Of a DNA stretch of 10,929 nucleotides, positions 1 through 6,283 are shown one piece after another (the first letter of the stretch is position 1; the number at the start of each line of letters is the position of its first letter). The stretch is taken from contig CAZAAC010000069.1 in NCBI GenBank assembly GCA_964483155.1, positions 1 to 10,929 of the forward strand. The letters are read 5' to 3'. A program made the translations under genes and the position numbers. The notes below the pieces were generated by a model. It did no database searches, was not told the origin of the DNA, and worked only from the letters and a program-made list of their open reading frames with translations. Source of the stretch: JAAYYM01 sp964483155 (GTDB lineage Bacteria > Bacillota > Clostridia > Lachnospirales > Lachnospiraceae).

Positions 1-55
1 GTAGAGCACTTGACTTTTAATCAAGTTGTCCGGGGTTCGAATCCCCGATGTCTCA
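1..55 (+). tRNA. tRNA-Lys (anticodon TTT), 5' end cut by window edge
   Basis: The anticodon arm is readable as stem CTTGA, loop CTTTTAA, stem TCAAG, giving anticodon TTT (lysine). The T arm is CGGGG-TTCGAAT-CCCCG at 31-47. The 3' acceptor strand ATGTCTC at 48-54 is followed by discriminator A55. No CCA is encoded; the next bases are TTTAA. The 5' acceptor strand and most of the D arm lie outside the window. It is probably co-transcribed with the tRNA-Phe 34 bases downstream. Confidence 0.95.
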
Positions 56-89
56 TTTAAAAGACAAGAATTATATTAAATTTTTACTA

Positions 90-162
90 GCCCAGATAGC
101 TCAGTTGGTAGAGCAGTGGACTGAAAATCCACGTGTCGCTGGTTCGATTCCGGCTTTGGGCA
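90..162 (+). tRNA. tRNA-Phe (anticodon GAA)
   Basis: This is a complete 73-base cloverleaf. Acceptor GCCCAGA (90-96) pairs with TTTGGGC (155-161), with one G-T pair, and discriminator A162 follows. The anticodon stem is GTGGA/TCCAC around loop CTGAAAA, giving anticodon GAA (phenylalanine). The T arm is GCTGG-TTCGATT-CCGGC at 138-154. CCA is not encoded, so the tRNA nucleotidyltransferase must add it. It is the last tRNA of a cluster entering from the left, and a terminator follows at once. Confidence 0.97.
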
Positions 163-167
163 CTAAT

Positions 168-198
168 CGCAATTCTTTTAATAGGAATTGCGTTTTTT
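168..198 (+). terminator. Intrinsic terminator of the tRNA cluster
   Basis: An 8-bp perfect stem, CGCAATTC (168-175) with GAATTGCG (185-192), encloses a 9-base loop and is followed directly by six T residues (193-198). It lies six bases after the tRNA-Phe end, so it should separate the tRNA transcript from the glycan genes. Confidence 0.9.
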
Positions 199-220
199 AA
201 TTATTAAAATGTCACATTAA

Positions 221-247
221 TAATAGAATAGACGTAGTAATAGAATA
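221..247 (+). repeat. Pair of 10-bp direct repeats around the -35 element
   Basis: TAATAGAATA occurs at 221-230 and again, identical, at 238-247. The start-to-start distance is 17 bases. The first copy runs into the proposed -35 and the second lies in the spacer. The pair could be an operator for a direct-repeat-binding regulator. In DNA this AT-rich a chance match is also possible. Confidence 0.4.
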
Positions 248-257
248 ATGGTATAAT
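229..257 (+). promoter_or_regulatory. Probable sigma-A promoter for the glycan gene run
   Basis: A perfect -10 TATAAT (252-257) carries an extended -10 TG (TGG just before it). A -35-like TAGACG (229-234, four of six matches to TTGACA) lies 17 bases upstream. The start point would be near 264, giving an untranslated leader of about 120 bases before the first gene at 384. It sits just downstream of the tRNA terminator, where the next transcription unit needs a promoter. Confidence 0.7.
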
Positions 258-315
258 TTTTATAAATAAACCTGTTTTTGTAAATTAGAAATAGGCTAAG
301 CAGCGAGGAAACTTG

Positions 316-345
316 ATGTTTTATTTAAAAACTGATAGAATATAA
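316..345 (+). other. Possible 9-codon leader ORF in the 5' leader
   Basis: ATG at 316 follows a good ribosome binding site (GAGG at 305-308, seven bases away). It opens a frame reading MFYLKTDRI and ending with TAA at 343-345, within the leader of the first glycan gene. The ribosome binding site is the main support. The peptide matches no known leader peptide, and so short an ORF may arise by chance. Confidence 0.25.
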
Positions 346-360
346 ATCAAATATAAATCA
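339..360 (+). repeat. Tandem 11-bp duplication ahead of the first gene
   Basis: AATATAAATCA at 339-349 is repeated perfectly and without a gap at 350-360. It ends 13 bases before the ribosome binding site of the gene at 384. A tandem unit like this can change copy number by slippage. It also makes an unstructured A/U-rich stretch that may help ribosome entry. No function is shown. Confidence 0.6.
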
Positions 361-383
361 TATGATATTGTGTGGAGTGATTA

Positions 384-1592
384 ATGAAATATTTAATAAT
401 AGGAGCTGGACCTGCTGGATTATCAGTTGCTAATCGATTGTTACAAAATGGAGAAAAAGACTTTCTAGTTATAGAAAAAGAAAAAGTAGCTGGTGGGTTA
501 TGTAGAAGTGAAAATGTTGATGGAAGCCCTTTTGATATAGGAGGAGGGCATTTTTTGGATGTTAAAAAGAAAAATGTTTTAGACTTTTTATTTCATTTTA
601 TGCCGGAGACAGAATGGTTAAAATATATACGTAATTCTCAAATAGAGATAAATGGAAATGTAATTAGTAGTCCTATGGAAGCAAATATATGGCAAATGAA
701 GTTAGAAGATCAAGTGGAATATTTAAAAACAATAGCAGTAGCTGGTTGTAATCTTGGACTTGATATGCCCGAGAAATTTGTTGATTGGATTGACTGGAAA
801 TTGGGACATAAGGTGGCAGAGGATTACATGATCCCATATAATCAGAAGATGTTTGGTAAAGACCTGAATTTATTAGGTACATATTGGCTTGATAAGTTAC
901 CAAATGTTTCTTTTGAAGAGACTTTGATTAGTTGTTTAGAGAAGCGAGCATATGGTTCTCAGCCAGCACATTCAGAATTTTTCTATCCAGAGAAGTATGG
1001 ATATGGGGAGATATGGGAACGAATGGCAAAAGAACTTGGTCAACGAATCAAGTATAATACTAATATTACAAAGCTGGATTTTGAAAACAGAACCGTTAAT
1101 GATAAGTATCAAGCAGAATTTATTATTAATACTGCACCATGGAAATCTTATAAAGAAATAGTGGGATTACCAAGTAATTTAAAAAATATAATAGATAAAC
1201 TAAAGTATAGTTCTGTAGTAGTAGAGTATAAGAAAGAAAAATTGGATACAGCAGCTCAATGGATATATATTCCAAGCTTAGAAGTTTCCTATCATAGAAT
1301 ACTGGTCAGACATAATTTTTGTCCTAATTCTAATGGGTATTGGACAGAAACAAATATAACCAGATGGCAAGAGAGTGAAAGTTTCAATCATATAAATCAA
1401 TATGCTTATCCTTTAAATACAATAGGAAAGCAGGAACTTATGCAAGAACTCTTATCTTGGGCCAATACTAAGAATGTGTTTGGCCTTGGAAGGTGGGGAG
1501 AATGGCAGCATTACAACTCAGATGTTGTTGTAGATCTTGCTATAAAGATGGCGGATGAATTATGTACGAGACACAATAATTATGATGAATAA
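384..1592 (+). CDS. FAD-dependent oxidoreductase, UDP-galactopyranose mutase / protoporphyrinogen oxidase-like
   Basis: This 402-residue protein opens with a Rossmann dinucleotide-binding fold: GAGPAG at residues 7-12, acidic E31 at the end of the second strand for the adenosine ribose, and a GG pair at 37-38. FDIGGGHFL at 50-58 matches the second FAD-contact segment of the amine oxidase/UGM superfamily. Near the C-terminus, GRWGEWQHYNSDV (369-381) fits the final FAD-binding GR-G-W/Y segment of this group. Members include UDP-galactopyranose mutases and other flavoproteins of glycan synthesis. The glycosyltransferases downstream favour a sugar-nucleotide or lipid-linked sugar substrate over a porphyrin, but the substrate is inferred. 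There is no signal peptide or membrane segment, so it should be cytosolic. ATG at 384 is six bases after GGAG (374-377). It is first in the run, 22 bases before the GT2 gene. The FAD fold is sure; the exact reaction is not. Confidence 0.8.
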   Translation: MKYLIIGAGPAGLSVANRLLQNGEKDFLVIEKEKVAGGLCRSENVDGSPFDIGGGHFLDVKKKNVLDFLFHFMPETEWLKYIRNSQIEINGNVISSPMEANIWQMKLEDQVEYLKTIAVAGCNLGLDMPEKFVDWIDWKLGHKVAEDYMIPYNQKMFGKDLNLLGTYWLDKLPNVSFEETLISCLEKRAYGSQPAHSEFFYPEKYGYGEIWERMAKELGQRIKYNTNITKLDFENRTVNDKYQAEFIINTAPWKSYKEIVGLPSNLKNIIDKLKYSSVVVEYKKEKLDTAAQWIYIPSLEVSYHRILVRHNFCPNSNGYWTETNITRWQESESFNHINQYAYPLNTIGKQELMQELLSWANTKNVFGLGRWGEWQHYNSDVVVDLAIKMADELCTRHNNYDE

Positions 1593-1614
1593 TATAAATA
1601 GTTGAGGTAAATAG

Positions 1615-2334
1615 ATGAAAAAGACAATTATAGTTATGCCTGTAGCAAACGAAGAAGCAACGATGGAAGGATTATTAGAAGAAATAATGCAGCTTCCTTA
1701 TGAGAATCTGTATGTATATCCTGTTATAGATTCTTATTCAAAAGATAGAACTGAAGAAATAATAAGAGAGATGGAGAAGAAATATAATAGAATTAAACTA
1801 TTATTTTATAAGGAATCAAGGGGTGTTATTACGTGTTATTTATATGGATTTAAAAAAGCACTTGAGGATGGTGCAGAGAGAATTATTGAAATGGATGGTG
1901 GAGGAAGTCATTTACCGAAGGAAATACCACAATTTATTGATAAATTGGACGAAGGCTATGATTGTGTATGGGGTTCACGGTTTATTACGGGAGGCGATAT
2001 TACGAACCAGCCATGGTATAGGAGAGTATTAAGTTCAGGAGGTACAGTGCTTGCTAATATGGTACTTGGAACGAAGTTGAAGGATATGACAAGTGGGTTT
2101 GAAGGATTTCAGAGAAACATTCTTGAGATGATGAATTTAGATGCTTTTCTTTCGCTAGGACACATTTATCAAACAGAAATGCGCTTTTATTGCAGAAAGC
2201 TTAAAACTATTGAAGTACCAATTAATTATATAGGTTCTCAGTCAAGTATTAAATTGAAATCGGTTACAGAAGCACTAAAATTACTGTTTCAGTTAAAAAA
2301 GCATGAGAAACTAGTGAAACGAGTAATTTTTTAG
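1615..2334 (+). CDS. Family 2 glycosyltransferase, polyprenyl-phosphate sugar synthase (Dpm1-like)
   Basis: This 239-residue GT-A protein has no membrane segment. The N-terminal strand with IVMPVANEEATM (6-17) is the usual GT2 opening. VIDSYSKDRT (37-46) takes the place of the VDDGSxDGT nucleotide-binding segment. IEMDGGGSHLP (91-101) is the site of the Dpm1-type MDADxSHxP metal-binding motif, and GSRFITGG (120-127) plus DMTSGFEGF (157-165) match Dpm1-like acceptor-side motifs. Such enzymes move a sugar from a nucleotide donor to undecaprenyl phosphate on the inner membrane face, making the donor for an outside GT-C enzyme; such a gene follows here. The second acidic residue of the DAD motif is Gly, so metal binding may differ. 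ATG at 1615 is seven bases after GAGG (1604-1607). Its stop overlaps the ribosome binding site of the next gene. The sugar cannot be told from sequence. Confidence 0.85.
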   Translation: MKKTIIVMPVANEEATMEGLLEEIMQLPYENLYVYPVIDSYSKDRTEEIIREMEKKYNRIKLLFYKESRGVITCYLYGFKKALEDGAERIIEMDGGGSHLPKEIPQFIDKLDEGYDCVWGSRFITGGDITNQPWYRRVLSSGGTVLANMVLGTKLKDMTSGFEGFQRNILEMMNLDAFLSLGHIYQTEMRFYCRKLKTIEVPINYIGSQSSIKLKSVTEALKLLFQLKKHEKLVKRVIF

Positions 2335-2345
2335 GAGAAAATAAT

Positions 2346-4004
2346 ATGCGTTTTCAAGCAAAGTGCAAAGAATTACAAACAAAGGTACTCTTGTATATGC
2401 AAGATGAGGTAAACCGATATAGAATTATTACACTAATAGTTTTTTTGGGTATTATAACTATATTAGCATGGCAAAGTGACGATGCATACCATGCATATGT
2501 TATGGCAAAGAATTTGGTTTTAGGTGATGGGTTTGTATATAATATTGGAGAAAGAGCATCGGCTACGTCTTGTCCTTTGTTTACACTTATCATTGCGGTC
2601 GGATATTTTTTTATAAGAAAAATGTTTGTTGTATCTTTATTGATATGTATTCTTTTCTCGGGACTTGCTTATAAAATACTTTGTCATGATTTTTGTAGAA
2701 CAAAGAAGCAAGTTTTTTTAGCCTTTATTATACTATTAGGAAGTTTCATATTTATTAGCTATACAACATCTGGTTTAGAAAATTGTTTGCTTTATTTCTT
2801 ATCGGCATTATTTTTAAAGTATTATTTTAAAACAGAAACATATAATGGAAAAACGCTATTCATTATGGCAATACTGATATCATTAATTGCAATGACTCGC
2901 ATGGATTCAGTACTTATGTTTATTCCTATGATTTTATATATATACCTTTCAAAAAGGAATAATGTTTCTTTTTTTAAGGCGGTTATTTATGGATTTCTTG
3001 GATTGATGCCTTTTATTCTATGGATTTTATTTTCTGTTTTTTACTATGGATTTCCTTTTCCAAACACAGCTTATGTTAAACTGGGAACAGAAATTCCATT
3101 TAAAGACTATCTTTATAGAGGGTTGCAATATATAGTTACCTCTTCTATTACGGATCTGTTACTTTTATTAGTACCAATGACAATGGTAATTATGACGATT
3201 ATTATAAAAAAAGCAAGATATCTTTATGTTTCAGCAGGCATTATTGTATATGTTATCTATCTAATTCGTATAGGCGGAGATTTTATGGTTGGACGCCATT
3301 TTACTGTTCTGTTTTTTATTGCATTATGCACATATTTCAACATGGAAAATGAAAGATTTGGAGCCTATAAAAATCCAGATAAATTTAAAAATTCATTTTT
3401 GGTAATTGCAATTATTGGATTGATTTATGCAGGAACAATGCAGGTTATCACATCACAATTCTTATTTGGAAATGTATTTAACGCTCCTATAGCAGATGAG
3501 AGAGGTGGCTATTTTAGATTTACTAGTTTGTTTAATAATGCAATTTCTGTAGCAACAACTGGTGAAATGGTTATTCGAAATGCATGGAATGAAGAAGGTG
3601 TTGAGGAATTAAGAGGATATGGTATTCAGTCTGGAATTTTAGAAATGGTTCCAGGAATAACAAAGTATTATAATAATGATATGTATTTAAATGATTTGTA
3701 TGCATTGGGAGATCCCTTCTTATCAAAATTGCCAGCAGTAAGAGAAGATAATTGGAGGATTGGGCATATGTGGCGAGAACCACCTGCTGGATATGGGGAT
3801 ACTGTCATATATGGAAATAATATAATAGAAAACAAAGATATTGCTGAGTATTATGAGATTATTAAATTGATTACACGAGGAGAGTTATTTAGTAAAGAAA
3901 GAATTTCTGCTATTGTAAGAATTAATACGGGACAGTACGATTATTTGATAGAAAATTACAAAAACACTTTAAATGAGAATTGCCAACAGATTACGGAGGA
4001 ATGA
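2346..4004 (+). CDS. Integral membrane GT-C glycosyltransferase, AftB (arabinofuranosyltransferase)-like
   Basis: This 552-residue protein has about ten hydrophobic segments in its first 370 residues and a soluble, probably external, C-terminal part. Conserved positions resemble the actinobacterial AftB-type family: SDDAY (44-48, GT-C catalytic acidic pair after the first helix), GDGFVYNIGER (60-70), TSGLEN (141-146), TRMDS (184-188), YYGFPFPNTAYVK (233-245), GGDFMVGRHF (310-319), and late GYG (424-426), GDPFLSKLP (455-463) and WRIGHM plus GYG (470-483). AftB adds arabinofuranose from a polyprenyl-phosphate donor to a cell-wall polymer outside the membrane. Firmicutes lack arabinogalactan, so I infer a transferase for another surface polymer, fed by the GT2 enzyme upstream. 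AGGAG (2333-2337) overlaps the preceding stop and is eight bases from ATG 2346, implying translational coupling. The GT-C class is strong; donor and acceptor are unknown. Confidence 0.8.
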   Translation: MRFQAKCKELQTKVLLYMQDEVNRYRIITLIVFLGIITILAWQSDDAYHAYVMAKNLVLGDGFVYNIGERASATSCPLFTLIIAVGYFFIRKMFVVSLLICILFSGLAYKILCHDFCRTKKQVFLAFIILLGSFIFISYTTSGLENCLLYFLSALFLKYYFKTETYNGKTLFIMAILISLIAMTRMDSVLMFIPMILYIYLSKRNNVSFFKAVIYGFLGLMPFILWILFSVFYYGFPFPNTAYVKLGTEIPFKDYLYRGLQYIVTSSITDLLLLLVPMTMVIMTIIIKKARYLYVSAGIIVYVIYLIRIGGDFMVGRHFTVLFFIALCTYFNMENERFGAYKNPDKFKNSFLVIAIIGLIYAGTMQVITSQFLFGNVFNAPIADERGGYFRFTSLFNNAISVATTGEMVIRNAWNEEGVEELRGYGIQSGILEMVPGITKYYNNDMYLNDLYALGDPFLSKLPAVREDNWRIGHMWREPPAGYGDTVIYGNNIIENKDIAEYYEIIKLITRGELFSKERISAIVRINTGQYDYLIENYKNTLNENCQQITEE

Positions 4005-4006
4005 TA

Positions 4007-4666
4007 TTGGAAGGAAGGATGAAAACAAATTTATTACTATTATCAGCATTAAGTATTTTAATTGGTATTGTGCTTATTGCTTTTCCCGAAACAACAATGA
4101 TTACAGTAGGTTATGTTTTTGCAGGATGCTTAATTATTTTAGGTTTCGTATATGTGATTACATATTTTAGAAAAGATATAATGGAAGCTTATTATCAGCA
4201 TGATTTGGTAATAGGTCTTGTTTTAATTCTTATTGCAGTATGTAGTATTCTCAAAGTAACAATGTTAATTGAATTAATTCCAATTATTATGGGAATAGTT
4301 GTATTTACAAATGGAATAATAAAACTACAGCATGCAATTGATTTAAAAAGAGCAAAATTTGGAGGGTGGGTATATGTTTTAGTATTTGCGATACTTTGTA
4401 TTTCTATTGGGGTTATACTACTTGTAGAACCTTTTGAAACGATAAAGACCTTTATGAGACTTATTGGAGTTGGTTTTGTTTTTGGAGGTGTTACTGATAT
4501 TATTACACTTTATTTCTTAACAAAGTGTATAAAAAATATTAGAATAAAAAGGGCAGAAGAAGATAAAAGTGATGAGTTAACAGAAAATATTTATACTGAT
4601 GATAACGTGGAAGATACACAAAAAGATTTCAAAAAGAAAGAAAGTGAGCAAAGTGATAAAAAATAG
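4007..4666 (+). CDS. DUF308/HdeD-like membrane protein with charged C-terminal tail
   Basis: From TTG 4007 the product has 219 residues with about six hydrophobic segments: near 8-27, 33-54, 67-83, 86-103, 120-140 and 148-170. Short loops and repeated G-rich helices give the look of the HdeD/DUF308 group, whose bacterial members are mostly uncharacterised. A polar, Lys/Glu/Asp-rich tail of about 40 residues ends the protein, probably in the cytosol. The start is uncertain. TTG 4007 lies seven bases after a strong GGAGG (3995-3999). ATG 4001 forms an ATGA overlap with the previous stop but sits one base from that site, and ATG 4019 is 19 bases away. All choices imply coupling to the GT-C gene. 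The position suggests a partner for lipid-linked sugar handling, perhaps a flippase-like role, but that is inference; it is not a recognisable GtrA/GtcA protein. Confidence 0.75.
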   Translation: MEGRMKTNLLLLSALSILIGIVLIAFPETTMITVGYVFAGCLIILGFVYVITYFRKDIMEAYYQHDLVIGLVLILIAVCSILKVTMLIELIPIIMGIVVFTNGIIKLQHAIDLKRAKFGGWVYVLVFAILCISIGVILLVEPFETIKTFMRLIGVGFVFGGVTDIITLYFLTKCIKNIRIKRAEEDKSDELTENIYTDDNVEDTQKDFKKKESEQSDKK

Positions 4667-5162
4667 AATTTGGACATGTGAATGTGCAGATATTGTAGAG
4701 AAAAAGATACTTCACTATGGATTGGATATCATGAAAGCAGAAACATTTGAGCAACAGGATAATTTCATTCAACATGGTAATATAACAGTTAAGCAACATT
4801 GTATTAGTGTAGCTAGAGCCAGCTTAAAGATTTGTTATTTTCTCCGAATTAATTGTGATGAAAGATCCCTTGTAAGAGGTGCATTGTTACATGACTATTT
4901 TCTATATGATTGGCATATTCCAGAAAAAAATCATAACTGGCATGGATTTAGACATGCTAATATAGCATTTAAAAATGCAAACAATGATTTTAAATTAAAC
5001 GTTCTAGAAAAAGAAATAATTAAGAAGCATATGTGGCCACTTACAGCTATACCACCTAAATGTAAAGAAGCTTGGATTGTAAATATTGCTGATACATATT
5101 GTTCTTTACTGGAAACAGTACATATCCATAAGAATGAAATTGTATATCGATATAATTGCTAA
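4653..5162 (+). CDS. HD-domain protein (putative metal-dependent phosphohydrolase)
   Basis: From GTG 4653 the product has 169 residues. HD-superfamily metal ligands can be followed: H49 in VKQHC, the H80-D81 doublet in LLHDY, H101 in GFRHA, H126 in KKHMWP and D147 in NIADTY. This H...HD...H...H...D pattern is typical of HD phosphohydrolases acting on nucleotides or phosphate esters, and resembles small HD proteins common in clostridia. The fold and likely metal dependence are seen; the substrate is not. The start is weakly defined: GTG 4644 or GTG 4653 overlap the end of the membrane-protein gene by 23 or 14 bases, an in-frame ATG lies at 4599, and none has a strong ribosome binding site. Reinitiation after the upstream stop (4664-4666) is plausible. 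The guanylate-kinase-like gene follows 24 bases later. Confidence 0.75.
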   Translation: MIKNRIWTCECADIVEKKILHYGLDIMKAETFEQQDNFIQHGNITVKQHCISVARASLKICYFLRINCDERSLVRGALLHDYFLYDWHIPEKNHNWHGFRHANIAFKNANNDFKLNVLEKEIIKKHMWPLTAIPPKCKEAWIVNIADTYCSLLETVHIHKNEIVYRYNC

Positions 5163-5186
5163 TAATTAATTAAAGTAGAGGTTTTT

Positions 5187-5780
5187 ATGGGAAAAATATT
5201 TTATGTTATTGGAAAAAGCTCTTCTGGCAAAGATACAATATATAGAGAGTTAATAGAGAAAAAAGAGTTGAATCTTAAACAATTAATACTATATACAACA
5301 AGACCAATTAGGTCAGGGGAAGAAGATGGCATAGAATATTATTTTGTAACAGAAAGTAAATTTAATAGAATGAAAGACGAAGGATTAGTTATCGAAAGCC
5401 GGGCCTATGATACAGCACATGGTAAATGGATATACTTTACAGCAAATGATGGACAGATTACTTTGAATTACAAAACTGGGTATCTTGCTACGGGTACAAT
5501 TGCTTCATATGTTTCTACAAAAAATTATTATGGAGAAGAAAACGTGATACCCATATATATAGAATTAGAAGATGGGATACGTTTGCAAAGAGCACTAGAA
5601 AGGGAGAAAAAGCAGAAAGAACCAAAGTATATCGAAATGTGTCGCCGCTTTCTTGCAGATGCTAAGGATTTTTCGGAAGAAGAAATACAAAGAGCTAACA
5701 TACAAAAAAAATTCTATAATGAAGATTTAAAACATTGTGTTAGCGAAATAATAGACTACATTAATGAATGCATGATATGA
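5187..5780 (+). CDS. Divergent guanylate-kinase-like P-loop protein
   Basis: This 197-residue protein has the length and order of guanylate kinase. GKSSSGKDT (9-17) is the P-loop, with Asp where Gmk usually has Ser. YTTRPIRSGEEDGIEYYF (36-53) matches the Gmk signature TTRxxRxGExxGxxYxF of the GMP-binding region. A basic R-ALERE helix and a later CRRF segment (153-156) match the lid and adenine side. Two Gmk hallmarks are changed. HGNYYGT is replaced by HGKWIYF near residue 78, and the EIDVQG segment carrying conserved aspartates is replaced by LATGTIAS (about 101-108). It may phosphorylate another nucleotide or act as a regulator; a housekeeping Gmk may be encoded elsewhere. ATG 5187 is five bases after AGAGG (5177-5181). 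It lies just before yaaR, where B. subtilis has tmk-yaaQ. Confidence 0.75.
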   Translation: MGKIFYVIGKSSSGKDTIYRELIEKKELNLKQLILYTTRPIRSGEEDGIEYYFVTESKFNRMKDEGLVIESRAYDTAHGKWIYFTANDGQITLNYKTGYLATGTIASYVSTKNYYGEENVIPIYIELEDGIRLQRALEREKKQKEPKYIEMCRRFLADAKDFSEEEIQRANIQKKFYNEDLKHCVSEIIDYINECMI

Positions 5781-5819
5781 TAACAAAAAGCCTTATTATA
5801 TTTGAAGGGAGGCATTCTG

Positions 5820-6263
5820 ATGGATATTAAAGTTAATCAAATGACAGCGGCAACATCCTCAGTTGAACCTACACAGCAAGTACAGGCTACAGATGAAACA
5901 TTCAAGTTTACACTCATTAGTCATATTGAGGAACAAGAATTGCAGGCAAGGCTCGGGTTTCTTATGGAAGAAATCTCAAAACAAGGAAAGAAAATATCAA
6001 AAAAAATGGATGTACGAGACATGAAGAAATATAGAAGTCTTGTAAAAGATTTCTTAAATGAAGTAGTGAATCGCTCACATGAATTTTCTAGAGAGAATTT
6101 TTTGGATAAAAAGGGACGACATCGTGTATATGGCATCATTAAACTAGTAGATAAAAACCTAGATGAATTGGCCACAGAATTAATGAAGGAAGAAAAAGAT
6201 CATATTACAATATTAAATAAAATTGGTGAAATCAAAGGACTTTTGCTTGATATATTTACATAA
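5820..6263 (+). CDS. yaaR: YaaR family protein (DUF327)
   Basis: This is a 147-residue, mostly helical, charged, soluble protein with no signal or membrane segment. Length, the LMEEISKQGKKISKK segment, the YRSLVKDFLNEVV helix and the C-terminal L-K-IGEIKGLLLDIF helix fit the YaaR/DUF327 family. Placement between a nucleotide-kinase gene and holB, as in B. subtilis (tmk-yaaQ-yaaR-holB), supports the call. Its biochemical role is unknown. ATG 5820 was chosen because AAGGGAGG (5805-5812) lies seven bases upstream; an in-frame TTG at 5802 would leave the ribosome binding site inside the gene. It starts 39 bases after the guanylate-kinase-like gene and ends 20 bases before holB, so it probably shares their transcript. 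Confidence 0.88.
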   Translation: MDIKVNQMTAATSSVEPTQQVQATDETFKFTLISHIEEQELQARLGFLMEEISKQGKKISKKMDVRDMKKYRSLVKDFLNEVVNRSHEFSRENFLDKKGRHRVYGIIKLVDKNLDELATELMKEEKDHITILNKIGEIKGLLLDIFT

Positions 6264-6283
6264 AGTCGGAAGGAATGTGTGCT

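Noticed and set aside
90..383. tRNA-Phe as an attachment site for an integrated element carrying the glycan genes
   Set aside because: No copy of the tRNA 3' end, integrase, transposase or inverted repeats was seen elsewhere in the window, and base composition looks similar across the boundary.
673..903. Minus-strand frame opposite the FAD protein gene
   Set aside because: It has no convincing ribosome binding site or recognisable protein pattern, and it is antisense to a gene with clear motifs. The other antisense frames at 2354-2593, 3571-3783, 5921-6175, 7033-7218, 8630-8824 and 10328-10519 are rejected for the same reason.
5802..5819. TTG 5802 as the yaaR start
   Set aside because: It would put the strong AAGGGAGG ribosome binding site inside the gene; ATG 5820 is ideally spaced from it.
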